DNA from: Leisingera sp. ANG-M7
GTDB taxonomy: Bacteria; Pseudomonadota; Alphaproteobacteria; Rhodobacterales; Rhodobacteraceae
DNA length: 64,000 nt
NCBI RefSeq assembly: GCF_000813965.1
Contig: NZ_JWLI01000005.1
Span: 310,001 to 374,000 of the forward strand
Reading direction: 5' to 3'
The notes under the pieces are model-generated. The model was given only the letters and a program-made list of their open reading frames with translations, made no database searches and was not told the origin of the DNA. Positions 43,818 to 52,049 of the stretch are shown here, piece by piece; the stretch's first letter is position 1, and each line of letters starts with the position of its first letter. Made by a program: the position numbers and the translations under genes.

Positions 43818-44243
43818 CTAGCGTAAAGACTTTCTCATCAGGATCGCATCCGCCGGATTGGCGTCTTTGCGGCGGTAATATCCCGCCCGGCGCCCGCATT
43901 CCGCGAATCCGCCGACGCGGTACAGCGCTTGTGCGGGTGCGTTATCTTCGGCGACTTCCAGGAAGGCCTCTGCTGCACCGCGCGCGCGGGCGGCTGATTC
44001 CCAGTCTGCCATGCAGGCCCGGGCCAGTCCCTGCCGCTGATGGGCAGGATCGGTGGCGATGGTCAGCAGTTCCGCTTCATCTGCAATCACCCGGACCAGG
44101 GCGAAACAACGGGCATCGCCGGCGGCAAAGACCAGCGGGCTGTCCAAGAGGGCGGCAAACTCCAGCGCCGACCAGGGCCGCGACTGGGTAAAGGCCGCGG
44201 CATGGGTGGCGGCCATCTGCGCCGGTGTCAGCGGGTCACTCAT
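43818..44243 (-). CDS. rimI: Ribosomal-protein-alanine N-acetyltransferase-like GNAT protein
   Basis: A 141-aa GNAT protein. The acetyl-CoA-binding motif is ELLTIATDPAHQRQGLARACM (Q-R-Q-G-L-A). The C-terminal part has EVAEDNAPAQALYRVGGFAECGRRAGYY, the RimI pattern. It follows tsaB with an eight-base overlap, a gene order common in alphaproteobacteria, and this context supports RimI. RimI acetylates the N-terminus of ribosomal protein S18 in E. coli; here that is inferred. Confidence 0.85.
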   Translation of the reverse strand: MSDPLTPAQMAATHAAAFTQSRPWSALEFAALLDSPLVFAAGDARCFALVRVIADEAELLTIATDPAHQRQGLARACMADWESAARARGAAEAFLEVAEDNAPAQALYRVGGFAECGRRAGYYRRKDANPADAILMRKSLR

Positions 44244-44832
44244 CAATCAGTGCCGGCGGCACGTCGCTGGAGGGGGCCGCATCAGCCGCACGCAGGTACA
44301 GCGGTGCGGGCGGCTCCGTCACGGTTTCAAACTTCTGTGCCGCGATGCGCGCAATCGCTTCGGCGATCCCTGCCGGGCTTGCTTCGGGCGCAAACGCCAG
44401 CCCGGCACCGCGGGCGGCGTCCTCGGCCTCTTGGCGGGGCAACAAACGCGGTGCCTCCCCTGGCAGGGCGGCATAGACCTGGTCGCGCGGCGCAGGCACG
44501 GCGGGCAATGACCCCTCGGCGGCGCGGGCCTCAAACCCGTCTACCCCCACCGCCGGAACCTCCAGCCCCAGCGCCAGCCCGCGGGCGGCAGAGACCGCAA
44601 TGCGGATACCGGTGAAATTGCCGGGACCAATGCCCACGCCAATGGCATCAAGATCGGCCCACGTGGCGCCGCCCTCGGCCAGCACCTCCTCCAGGAGCGG
44701 CATCAGCCGTTCGGCCTGGCCGCGCGACATTTCTTCCAGCCGGGAGGCCAGCACCGCATCACCGCGCAGCAAAGCGGCCGCGCAATGCGCGGCCGATGTG
44801 TCAAATCCCAGAACCAGCGGTTCGGAAGCCAT
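44236..44832 (-). CDS. tsaB: tRNA threonylcarbamoyladenosine biosynthesis protein TsaB
   Basis: Partner of TsaD and TsaE in making t6A37 of tRNA. The 198-aa ASKHA-fold protein begins with LVLGFDTSAAHCAAALL and has GVGIGPGNFTGIRIAVSAARGLAL, the diagnostic TsaB segment. The C-terminal half is variable, as usual. It is followed by rimI and lies 21 bases after nfuA. Confidence 0.93.
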   Translation of the reverse strand: MASEPLVLGFDTSAAHCAAALLRGDAVLASRLEEMSRGQAERLMPLLEEVLAEGGATWADLDAIGVGIGPGNFTGIRIAVSAARGLALGLEVPAVGVDGFEARAAEGSLPAVPAPRDQVYAALPGEAPRLLPRQEAEDAARGAGLAFAPEASPAGIAEAIARIAAQKFETVTEPPAPLYLRAADAAPSSDVPPALIDE

Positions 44833-44853
44833 CAGATGTCCTCTCGCGCGCGG

Positions 44854-45420
44854 TCAGACAGCAACCGGGCGCACTTCAGTGACTTCCGGGATGTAGTGGC
44901 GCAGCAGGTTCTCGATGCCCATCTTCAGGGTCAGCGTCGAGGACGGGCAGCCGGCGCAGGCGCCTTGCATGTGCAGGTAGACAACGCCGCGGTCAAAGCC
45001 GTGGAAGGTGATGTCGCCGCCGTCCTGGGCCACCGCCGGGCGCACCCGGCTGTCCAGCAGTTCCTTGATCTGGTTGACGATCTCGGCGTCCTCGCCGGAA
45101 TGCTCGGCATGGCCCGAAGCCGGATCGGCAGACCCATCCGCCATCACCGGCTGGCCGGACTGATAGTGCTCCATCACCGCGCCCAGAATAGCAGGCTTGA
45201 TGTGGTCCCATTCGACGCCGTCCGCTTTGGTCACGGTGACAAAGTCGTTGCCGAAGAATACGCCGGTCACGCCCTCGACCGCAAAGATGCGGGAGGCCAG
45301 AGGCGATTTTCCGGCAGCGTCTGCGCTGGGGAAGTCGGCGGTGCCGACCTCAAGAACGGTCTGGCCCGGCAGGAATTTCAGCGTCGCCGGGTTTGGCGTG
45401 GATTCAGTCTGAATGAACAT
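44854..45420 (-). CDS. NifU-like Fe-S cluster carrier (Nfu)
   Basis: A 188-aa iron-sulfur scaffold/carrier. The N-terminal Nfu_N domain starts MFIQTESTPNPATLKFLPGQ. The C-terminal NifU domain has RPAVAQDGGDITFHGF and the cluster-binding CAGC at Cys155 and Cys158. It probably delivers [4Fe-4S] clusters to apo-proteins such as aconitase. It is first of the nfu-tsaB-rimI series. Confidence 0.94.
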   Translation of the reverse strand: MFIQTESTPNPATLKFLPGQTVLEVGTADFPSADAAGKSPLASRIFAVEGVTGVFFGNDFVTVTKADGVEWDHIKPAILGAVMEHYQSGQPVMADGSADPASGHAEHSGEDAEIVNQIKELLDSRVRPAVAQDGGDITFHGFDRGVVYLHMQGACAGCPSSTLTLKMGIENLLRHYIPEVTEVRPVAV

Positions 45421-45489
45421 GTCGGGTCTCCGTTAAGCGTGCCCCCGATATGCGCCCTGCGGCCCGCCAAGTCAAGATTTGGAACGATT

Positions 45490-46089
45490 CTAAATTTCGC
45501 TGCCCGAGGCGTGCTCCAGCGCCTGCTCCAGCCGGTCATCGCCCCAGAACAGTTCCGCCCCGCTGGTAAAGCTGGGCGCGCCGAAAATGCCCGCGGCAAT
45601 GGCCTCATCGGTCTGCGCCCGCAGTGCCGACTTGATGTCCGGCGCCTGCGCCCGCTGCATCAGGCTGGGATAAAGGCCCGCCTTGCTCAGGCAGCTCTGC
45701 AAGACAGTTTCATCTGCGATATCCGCGCCCGCGCCGAACTGCTCCTGGAACACCGCCTTGGCGAAGGCCTCAATCCGGTCCTTTTCCGCCGCCGCCAGTG
45801 CCAGACGCGCTGCCATCAGCCCGTTCTGCGGGAACACTTCCGGACGGCAGAAGGGCAGGCCGCGGGCCGCGCACATCCGTTCCATGTCGCGCCACATGTA
45901 GCGGCCCTTGGCTGGATAGATGTTGAAAGGCGAGGTGTCCCAGCCCTGAGCGGCAAAAATTGGACCGAGCAGAAACGGTTTCCAGGTAACGGCAACGCCG
46001 CGGGCGGCGGCAAGTTCGCCGATCCGCATCACGCTGAGGTAGGAGTAAGTGGAGGCGAATTCGAACCAGAATGTGATCCTGCCGGTCAT
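45490..46089 (-). CDS. 2-Hydroxychromene-2-carboxylate isomerase family (DsbA-like) protein
   Basis: A 199-aa thioredoxin-fold protein of the HCCA isomerase/kappa-GST group. The N-terminal ITFWFEFASTYSYLSVMRI replaces the DsbA Cys motif with a Ser/Tyr segment, as in HCCA isomerases. GIFGAPSFTSGAELFWGDDRLEQ near the C-terminus is the cis-Pro region. In naphthalene degradation it isomerises a glutathione-dependent intermediate, but no such pathway is seen here, so the substrate is open. Confidence 0.85.
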   Translation of the reverse strand: MTGRITFWFEFASTYSYLSVMRIGELAAARGVAVTWKPFLLGPIFAAQGWDTSPFNIYPAKGRYMWRDMERMCAARGLPFCRPEVFPQNGLMAARLALAAAEKDRIEAFAKAVFQEQFGAGADIADETVLQSCLSKAGLYPSLMQRAQAPDIKSALRAQTDEAIAAGIFGAPSFTSGAELFWGDDRLEQALEHASGSEI

Positions 46090-46110
46090 CGCCTCTGCCG
46101 TCCTTTCTGC

Positions 46111-46566
46111 TCAGGTGATTGCTTCCAGCTTTTCCTTGCTGAGGTCGCCGGGCACGATGGTAATCGGCACCGGCAGGGCGCCGGAGTTCTTGGTGAGCTG
46201 GGTGACCAGCGGCCCGGGTCCCTTGCGGCCGGTGCCCGCACCCAGCACCAGAACGCCGATTTCCGGATCGCCCTCGATAAAGTCGAGGATTTCCGGCACC
46301 GGCTCACCCTCGCGGATCACCAGTTCCGGGTCCACATTCTGGCGGTCGCGCATCCATTTGGCGAAAACTTCGAAATGAGCATGGATGCGCTCGCGCGCTT
46401 CCTCGCGCATCACTTCGCCGACGCCGATCCAGTGGTTGAACTCATCCGGGGGAATAACCGACAGGATGGTGACGCCCGCGCCGGTGTGCGCCGCCCGCAT
46501 CGCGGCAAAGCGCATGGCGTTCAGGCATTCGCGGCTGTCGTCCAGGACCACAAGGAATTTGCGCAT
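46111..46566 (-). CDS. Universal stress protein family
   Basis: A 151-aa single UspA domain. It starts MRKFLVVLDDSRECLNAMRFA and includes VTILSVIPPDEFNHW. Its C-terminal IGVLVLGAGTGRKGPGPLVTQ corresponds to the nucleotide-binding G-x2-G-x9-G region of ATP-binding Usps. The ATG at 46566 is preferred to the one at 46605 because the domain begins there. It is 21 bases upstream of the isomerase gene. Confidence 0.88.
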   Translation of the reverse strand: MRKFLVVLDDSRECLNAMRFAAMRAAHTGAGVTILSVIPPDEFNHWIGVGEVMREEARERIHAHFEVFAKWMRDRQNVDPELVIREGEPVPEILDFIEGDPEIGVLVLGAGTGRKGPGPLVTQLTKNSGALPVPITIVPGDLSKEKLEAIT

Positions 46567-46705
46567 CTTCGCTCTCTCGTTGTTGCACCGCGGATCATGG
46601 CGCATGCGGGGCGATCAGGCAATAGAGCCAAAGAGCCGTCAACGCTGCGTATTTCTGGCCCTAGACTTTGTGCCGGCCGGGCATATTCGGCTTGAGCTTA
46701 CGGAT

Positions 46706-47569
46706 TTACGGCTGGCTGGCGGCCCAGTCCCAATAGAGGTCCCGCACACGTTTGGCGACAGGGCCGGCCTGATAGCGGTTCTCGTCAAAGGCAGTGACCG
46801 GTGTCACTTTGCTCATGTTGCCCGACAGGAAGATCTCGTCGGCCTCCTCGAAATCCTGATAGCCCAGCACGCATTCATGCACGGTGATGCCATCGGCACG
46901 CATATTGCTGATGTGGCGGGTGCGGGTGATGCCGGCCAGGAAGGTGCCGTTGGGGATCGGGGTGAAGACCTCGCCGTCGCGCACCATGAAGACATTGGTG
47001 GTGGCGGTTTCAGCCACATTGCCCATCGCGTCCAGCGCCAGCGCGTTGCTGAACCCTTTGCTGCGCGCCTCCCGCAGCATCCGGGCGTTGTTGGGGTACA
47101 GGCAGCCGGCCTTGGCATTCACCACCGCGCTTTCCAGCACCGGGCGGCGGAACCGGGTGCGGGTCAGGGTGGCAGCGGCATCGGGAGCCGCCATCGGGAT
47201 TTCTTCCAGGCAGACGGCAAATTCAGTGCTGTCCGCTTTGGGCGCGATCAGCGTCTCGTCGCCGTCGGCGGCCCAGTACATCGGCCGGATGTAAACCGCG
47301 GCGCCGGGAGCAAATCCCTCCAGCCCGTCGCGGATGATCTCCACCATCTGCGGTGCAGAATGGCTGGGGGCCATCATCAGCGCCTCCGCAGAGGCATTTG
47401 TGCGGGCACAGTGCAGGTCCAGATCCGGCGTCCTGCCGTCAAAGAAGCGCGCGCCGTCAAATACGGAGGAGCCCAGCCATATCGCATGGTCTGCAGCCCG
47501 CATCACGGCCTGATTTCCGTCCTGCCAGCTGCCGTTGAAATACGTGCGGATTGTGCGGCCTGCAGCCAT
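46706..47569 (-). CDS. Class IV aminotransferase (branched-chain type)
   Basis: A 287-aa fold-type IV PLP enzyme. YFNGSWQDGNQAVMRAADHAIWLGSSVFDGARFFDG matches IlvE, with Arg41 at the phosphate/substrate side. Lys153 in VVNAKAGCLYPNN is the likely Schiff-base lysine. SNALALDAMGNVAETATTNVFMV carries the conserved Glu that binds the PLP nitrogen. It is probably a branched-chain amino acid aminotransferase; D-amino-acid or aminodeoxychorismate relatives are the alternatives. It stands alone on the minus strand. Confidence 0.87.
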   Translation of the reverse strand: MAAGRTIRTYFNGSWQDGNQAVMRAADHAIWLGSSVFDGARFFDGRTPDLDLHCARTNASAEALMMAPSHSAPQMVEIIRDGLEGFAPGAAVYIRPMYWAADGDETLIAPKADSTEFAVCLEEIPMAAPDAAATLTRTRFRRPVLESAVVNAKAGCLYPNNARMLREARSKGFSNALALDAMGNVAETATTNVFMVRDGEVFTPIPNGTFLAGITRTRHISNMRADGITVHECVLGYQDFEEADEIFLSGNMSKVTPVTAFDENRYQAGPVAKRVRDLYWDWAASQP

Positions 47570-47732
47570 GGTTCAGCCTCCCTCTGCTTGCCGCAAGGGT
47601 AGGCAGGGAAAGGTCAGAGGTCCAGACCTAACATCGCTTGCAGGTGTTGGTGGATTGGCGCCGGAAAGGCTTATTTTTCATTCCTTACAGTGGCTTGTGG
47701 TCATTGTGCGCGAAATCTGACGTCGCGCTATT

Positions 47733-47753
47733 TTGGTCAGTCATTCTGACCAA
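47733..47753. other. Inverted repeat at the end of the VOC gene
   Basis: TTGGTCAG (47733-47740) and CTGACCAA (47746-47753) form a perfect 8-base dyad around the VOC stop codon. On the minus strand the right side is followed by AATAG, with no uridine tract. It may be a weak terminator or an operator. Confidence 0.35.
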
Positions 47754-48286
47754 TTGTTTCGCGCGCGAAACATTCGGGCAGAATGGCTGACCTGCTCAAC
47801 TTCCGCGAGCAAAGCCTGCAGGTCCAGCGCTTCTGTCCCCATATTGAGCCTCCCATCCGGGGTGCGCGGCCAGTCGGCCTCTGCCCGGTCGCGGTACAGC
47901 TCCACCCCGTTGCCATCGGGATCGCGCAGGTAGATGGCCTCGGACACGCCGTGGTCGGCGGCGCCTTCCAGTGCAATCCCGGCGTCCAGCACCCGGCGCA
48001 GCACCGCGGCCAGGCTCTTGCGGTCCGGCAGCAGGATGGCGGTGTGGTAGAGGCCGGTCATGTTTGGCGCCGGCGCCGGGCCGCCGCGCGACTGCCAGGT
48101 GTTGAGGCCGATATGATGGTGATAGCCACCCGCCGACAGAAAGGCGGCGGAACTGCCCAGCCGCTGGGTCACGTCAAAGCCCAGCACGCCGCTGTAGAAG
48201 GCAATCGACCGCTCCAGGTCGGAAACCTTGAGATGGACATGGCCGATGCATGTGCCCGCGGGAAGAGGGGGTGTTCCGATGCTCAT
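47741..48286 (-). CDS. VOC (glyoxalase/extradiol dioxygenase) family protein
   Basis: A 181-aa protein with two VOC half-domains. GHVHLKVSDLERSIAFYSGVLGFDV supplies the first metal-ligand His. YHHHIGLNTWQSRGG lies in the first module, TGLYHTAILLPD starts the second, and YLRDPDGNGVELYRD carries the terminal Glu ligand. It resembles CatE-like catechol-2,3-dioxygenases. ATG 48286 is preferred because GGAGG lies just before it; longer readings from upstream are unsupported. It follows the paa operon by 200 bases on the same strand, so a link to aromatic degradation is possible. Confidence 0.85.
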   Translation of the reverse strand: MSIGTPPLPAGTCIGHVHLKVSDLERSIAFYSGVLGFDVTQRLGSSAAFLSAGGYHHHIGLNTWQSRGGPAPAPNMTGLYHTAILLPDRKSLAAVLRRVLDAGIALEGAADHGVSEAIYLRDPDGNGVELYRDRAEADWPRTPDGRLNMGTEALDLQALLAEVEQVSHSARMFRARNNWSE

Positions 48287-48402
48287 TACTGCCTCCATCT
48301 GTGTGCTGGTGCAAAGATGGGGGATAGATTTTCTGGATGCCATTCCGCAGTGCTGCACCATTTCCCTGTAGAGATGCACAGCCTGACAGCGCGGCACGTT
48401 CA

Positions 48403-48454
48403 GCGCGCCGTCAGGCGCGCCCGGCCCAACCGGGCCTGCGCATCTGTGATGCGC
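48403..48454. other. Three consecutive hairpins after the paa operon
   Basis: GCGCGCC-GTCA-GGCGCGC (48403-48420), GCCCGG-CCCAA-CCGGGC (48419-48435) and GCGCATC-TGT-GATGCGC (48438-48454) follow one another, the first two sharing two bases. They lie 33-84 bases after the stop of the last paa gene. No uridine tract follows. They probably end or protect the paa message. Confidence 0.6.
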
Positions 48455-48486
48455 TGCAGCCCGGGCGGGAGAGTTTCCGCTGGAGA

Positions 48487-49248
48487 TCAGGCGGCGGGTT
48501 TCAGTCCGGCTTTGGCCAGTACGGCAGAGGCGGCTTGCTCCCAGCGTGCCTTCAGTTCTGCATTCGGAGTGCGGCGCAGGCCCATGGACTTGAGGCCCTC
48601 GAACTTCTGCGAGGTCTCGGAGCCGAAGCTTGCCGCGACCCGCGGCCACCAATAGCCGGCCAGTTCCTGCAGGGCCTTTGTCCCTTGCGCTTCCACCAGC
48701 ACCATCAGGCCTTCCTCCGCCAGTTCGGCGTGGTGTGCCTCGATGGGCTGGATGGCACGGAAGGCTTCGGCCAGCGGCTGGTAGGACACATGGCTCAGCT
48801 CCTCCAGCTGCACCGCAACCGCGCTGCCCATAAGAAGGTTCATCACCACCGCATCGGCCCAGCCTTCCAGCGGGTAGTTGAACACGGCCAGCCGCATGTC
48901 GTGCTTGGTGCGGGACTGGCCAATGTCGGCGTCCCGCTCCAGCCGTGCGGTCCAGGGGTGGTGATCGGCATAGCGTTCTGTGTCGGCGCCGAAGTCGCCC
49001 ATGATGCGCAGCACTTTCTCGGCGCTGTCGGATTTTTCCAGCACAATCTTGGCGGCGGCGATGCGCGCCTTGATGCCCGGCCCTTCGTTGATGATGTCGG
49101 CAAAACCTGCAGCACCCGCCAGCTCGCTGTCGACAAAGGTCGCCATCATCTTCATCAGCTCGGCGCGGTAGCGCGGCGGCACGTTGGACGGGTTGGACAG
49201 CACGCCGCCCTGGGCCAGATAGCTGGTGATGCTCATCTCGTCAGTCAT
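48487..49248 (-). CDS. Additional PaaA/PaaC-like di-iron protein at the end of the paa operon
   Basis: A 253-aa ferritin-like protein of the phenylacetic acid catabolic (PaaA/PaaC) family, distinct from the paaA and paaC genes of the same operon. Potential iron ligands are kept: Glu42 (VDSELAG), Glu71, Glu150-x-x-His153 (EELSH) and Glu170-x-x-His173 (EAHH), giving two ExxH motifs. It starts 24 bases after paaE. As PaaC normally lacks metal while PaaA holds it, this protein looks more like a catalytic subunit than a structural one. Its substrate is unknown; it could oxidise another CoA ester or help form sulfur-containing secondary metabolites. Confidence 0.8.
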   Translation of the reverse strand: MTDEMSITSYLAQGGVLSNPSNVPPRYRAELMKMMATFVDSELAGAAGFADIINEGPGIKARIAAAKIVLEKSDSAEKVLRIMGDFGADTERYADHHPWTARLERDADIGQSRTKHDMRLAVFNYPLEGWADAVVMNLLMGSAVAVQLEELSHVSYQPLAEAFRAIQPIEAHHAELAEEGLMVLVEAQGTKALQELAGYWWPRVAASFGSETSQKFEGLKSMGLRRTPNAELKARWEQAASAVLAKAGLKPAA

Positions 49249-49272
49249 GATCTTTCCTCCCTCGGGCAGGTG

Positions 49273-50346
49273 TTACTGGTCGTAGTCGACCACGACGTTG
49301 TCAGTCAGCGGAAAGGCCTGGCAGGACAGCACATAGCCTTTTTCGACCTCGTAGTCCTCCAGCGCGTGGTTGGCGACCATTTCGACCTCGCCCTCCAGCA
49401 CCTTGCAGCGGCAGGTGGAGCAGACCCCGGCCTTGCAGGCATAAGGCGCGTCCATTGCGTTTTCCAGCGCGGCGTCCAGCAGGGTTGTATCCTTGCCCAT
49501 CTCGATAGTCTGGGTGGCGCCGTCCAGGGTGATGGCGGCCTTGGTCTGGTTGGCGCTGCTGGCCGCATCCGCGGCGGCGGCCTTGCGCTTGGCGCGGCCC
49601 GGCTGGGCAGAGGCGAACAGTTCGAACTTGATCTGGCTGTCATTCAGGCCGGCAGTGCGCAGGGCGCTGGCGATGCCCAGCATCATCGGCTCGGGGCCGC
49701 AGATGAAGGTGGTGTCGACCGACTGGATGTCGATCCAGTGCTCGAACAGCTGCGCGCATTTCTCTTCGGTCACCAGACCGGTAAAGAGGTCGATTTCCTG
49801 GGCGTCGCTTTCCAGCACATGGATCACATTGAAGCGGCCCATGTAGAGGTTTTTCAGGTCCTCCAGTTCCTCGCGGAACATGATCGTGTTCACGCCCTTG
49901 TTGGCATAGACCAGCGTGAAGGATGACTTGGGTTCGGCGTCCAGCGTTGTTTTCAGGATCGACAGCACCGGTGTGATGCCGGAGCCGCCGGCAAAGCCCA
50001 GGTAGTGTTTTTCTGCCGCCCCGTCGAGCGGGGTGAAGAAGGTGCCCATCGGCGGCATCGCTTGAAGGGTATCACCCGCCTTCAGCTCGGTATTGGCCCA
50101 GGTCGAGAATGCGCCGCCGTCGACGCGCTTGATGCCGACCTGCAGGATGCCTTCGTCCTTGCCGGCGCAGATCGAGTAGCTGCGCCGCAGCTCCTCGCCG
50201 TCGAAGTCGCGGCGGAAGGTCAGGTACTGGCCCTGGGTGAAATCAAACTCCTCAGCCGCGCCACACGCGGGCTTCAGGGTGACCACCACCGCATCGCGGA
50301 TGGTCTTGCGGACGTCGGTGACTTCTAGGTCGTGAAAGCGCGCCAT
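49273..50346 (-). CDS. paaE: Phenylacetyl-CoA epoxidase reductase subunit
   Basis: Passes electrons from NADPH to the PaaA di-iron centre. The 357-aa protein has a FAD domain (RRSYSICAG), an NAD(P) domain (GFAGGSGITPVLSIL and FICGPEPMM) and a C-terminal plant-type ferredoxin domain with CKAGVCSTC-x-C and a distal SCQ Cys. ATG 50346 with GAGGAG upstream is preferred to the longer reading. It lies 10 bases after paaD. Confidence 0.95.
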   Translation of the reverse strand: MARFHDLEVTDVRKTIRDAVVVTLKPACGAAEEFDFTQGQYLTFRRDFDGEELRRSYSICAGKDEGILQVGIKRVDGGAFSTWANTELKAGDTLQAMPPMGTFFTPLDGAAEKHYLGFAGGSGITPVLSILKTTLDAEPKSSFTLVYANKGVNTIMFREELEDLKNLYMGRFNVIHVLESDAQEIDLFTGLVTEEKCAQLFEHWIDIQSVDTTFICGPEPMMLGIASALRTAGLNDSQIKFELFASAQPGRAKRKAAAADAASSANQTKAAITLDGATQTIEMGKDTTLLDAALENAMDAPYACKAGVCSTCRCKVLEGEVEMVANHALEDYEVEKGYVLSCQAFPLTDNVVVDYDQ

Positions 50347-50356
50347 CAGGGTCTCC

Positions 50357-50830
50357 TCAGATGCACTTGAAATAATCAAAGGGTTCCAGGCAGTCCTGGC
50401 AGCGCCAGTGGGCCTTGCAGGGAGTGGAGCCGAACTGGCTCACACGGGTGACATCTTTGCTGCCGCAGCGCGGGCATTTTTCGGGGCCGCCAGCGGGCTG
50501 GGGCGGGGCAATGCCGTATTCCTCCAGCTTGGTGCGGCCCTTCTCCGTCAGCCAGTCGGTGGTCCAGGCGGGGGAGATCTGCGTTTTGAGCAGCAGATCA
50601 GTGATGCCGCGGTCGCGCAGGGCGGTCTCAATATCCATAGCGATCACCGAGGTGGCCGGGCAGCCGGAATAGGTCGGGGTAACGGTGACCACCAGGGTGC
50701 CACCCTCCCAGGCGACATCGCGGATGATGCCGAGATCCACCAGCGAGATCACTGGGATCTCCGGATCGGGCACGGCGTCAAGCCAGTCCCAGACTTGGGA
50801 GATGCTTGGCTGTGTCGTCACTTGGCTCAT
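50357..50830 (-). CDS. paaD: Phenylacetyl-CoA epoxidase assembly protein PaaD
   Basis: A 157-aa protein with an N-terminal MIP18/DUF59 domain (DPEIPVISLVDLGIIRDV at about 22-39, YSGCPATSVI) and a C-terminal zinc- or Fe-S-binding Cys set (CPRCGSKD and CQDCLEPF). It is needed for maturation of the epoxidase, probably by Fe-S or iron insertion. It is separated from paaC by a 100-base gap that contains a repeat and a hairpin. Confidence 0.94.
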   Translation of the reverse strand: MSQVTTQPSISQVWDWLDAVPDPEIPVISLVDLGIIRDVAWEGGTLVVTVTPTYSGCPATSVIAMDIETALRDRGITDLLLKTQISPAWTTDWLTEKGRTKLEEYGIAPPQPAGGPEKCPRCGSKDVTRVSQFGSTPCKAHWRCQDCLEPFDYFKCI

Positions 50831-50875
50831 GCGGTTACCCTCATTGGCTGTTCCGCCCGGCCTCCTTCACGGAAG

Positions 50876-50907
50876 CGGGCCTCACCCCCCGCCTGAAGCC
50901 GGGGGTG
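50876..50907. repeat. Dispersed repeat and hairpin between paaC and paaD
   Basis: GCGGGCCTCACCCCCCGC shares 16 exact bases with the element at 1681-1696. CACCCCC (50883-50889) pairs with GGGGGTG (50901-50907), forming an intercistronic hairpin that could alter message stability between paaABC and paaDE. Confidence 0.5.
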
Positions 50908-50930
50908 CCCTCAGTTCTTTGGCCGTGGCG

Positions 50931-51692
50931 TTACCACTTGGCGCCGGGATAGACGCGCTGCAGCCATTGCATCTGGGTCAGCAGGTGCCCCAAGTGCTCG
51001 GTGTGCATCGCACCGGTGCGCCCGCCTTTGTGGGCAAAGCTGCTGTCCGGAATGATCAGCGTCGCATCGCCCAGGATGCGGGACACCAGGACGTCGTATT
51101 CTTCGCGCAGGGACGCGGGATCGGGGGCAATGCCTGCCTTGACCATTTCCGCATCCACATCGTCGGACTGGAACATCTCGCCTACGTAGGGCCAAAGATA
51201 GTCCAGCGCCTCCTGCATCCGGCGGTGGCTTTCCTCGGTGCCGTCACCCAGGCCCACCACGGTGTCGGCGGAGCGCTCCAGGTGATAGGCCACTTCTTTC
51301 GAGGCCTTTTCGGCAATCGCGGCGACCCGCTCGTCCGAGGATTTCATCAGGCGGCCCAGCTGGATCGAATGCCAGGCGTCGAACAGGAACTGGCGCATCA
51401 GGGTGCGGCCGAAGTCGCCGTTGGGCACCTCGCACAAGAGCACGTTGCGGAAATCCCAGGCGTCGCGCAGGAAGGCGAGGTCGTCGGCGGTTCTGCCTTC
51501 GCCCTGCACTTCACCGGCGAGGCCAAGCCACATCTGGGTCTGGCCGATCAGGTCCAGCGCGGTATTGGCCAGCGCGATGTCCTCTTCCAGCACCGGGGCG
51601 TGGCCGCACCATTCGCTGACCCGGTGGCCGAGGATCAGGGTGTTGTCCCCCATCCGCAGCAGGAACTGAAAAAATGCGTCTTCGCGGGTCAT
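50931..51692 (-). CDS. paaC: Phenylacetyl-CoA epoxidase structural subunit PaaC
   Basis: A 253-aa ferritin-like partner of PaaA; it stabilises the catalytic subunit. It has LLRMGDNTLILGHRVSEWCGHAPVLEEDIALAN near the N-terminus and FDAWHSIQLGRLM and AYHLERSADTVV in the helical core. The start codon shares a base with the paaB stop (TAATG). Length is typical. Confidence 0.95.
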   Translation of the reverse strand: MTREDAFFQFLLRMGDNTLILGHRVSEWCGHAPVLEEDIALANTALDLIGQTQMWLGLAGEVQGEGRTADDLAFLRDAWDFRNVLLCEVPNGDFGRTLMRQFLFDAWHSIQLGRLMKSSDERVAAIAEKASKEVAYHLERSADTVVGLGDGTEESHRRMQEALDYLWPYVGEMFQSDDVDAEMVKAGIAPDPASLREEYDVLVSRILGDATLIIPDSSFAHKGGRTGAMHTEHLGHLLTQMQWLQRVYPGAKW

Positions 51693-51976
51693 TACATCGC
51701 TCCCACTTCTTCGGGGATGTCGAAGAAGGTCGGGTGGCGGTAGACCTTGGACTCGGACGGCTCATAGAGCGGGCCCTTGTCGCTGGGCGAGGAGGCGGCG
51801 ATGTGATTGGCCTCAACCACCCAGATCGACACGCCTTCGTTGCGGCGGGTGTAGACGTCGCGGGCGTTCTTGATCGCCATTTCGGCGTCGGGTGCATGCA
51901 GGGAGCCGACGTGGCGGTGGCTCATCCCGTGCTGGCCGCGGATGAAGATTTCCCAGAGGGGCCATTCGTTTTTCAT
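51692..51976 (-). CDS. paaB: Phenylacetyl-CoA epoxidase subunit PaaB
   Basis: A 94-aa small subunit that bridges the PaaA-PaaC heterodimers. NEWPLWEIFIRGQHGMSHRHVGSLHA at the N-terminus is highly conserved in the family, as is NARDVYTRRNEGVSIWVV. It is translationally coupled to paaC. Confidence 0.96.
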   Translation of the reverse strand: MKNEWPLWEIFIRGQHGMSHRHVGSLHAPDAEMAIKNARDVYTRRNEGVSIWVVEANHIAASSPSDKGPLYEPSESKVYRHPTFFDIPEEVGAM

Positions 51977-52049
51977 GTCTCAAATCCTCCTGGCTGAGGG
52001 GGCGCTGCGCCGGGTCCCGATTGGGGGCGGAGCGCCGGAATGCTTGGGG

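Noticed and set aside
44785-46695. 636-codon plus-strand frame opposite nfu, the isomerase and the stress protein gene
   Set aside because: It spans several real genes on the other strand and their gaps, with no motif of its own.
47783-49926. Two long plus-strand frames opposite the VOC, PaaA/C-like and paaE genes
   Set aside because: The minus-strand genes have clear domains and ribosome sites; the opposite frames do not.
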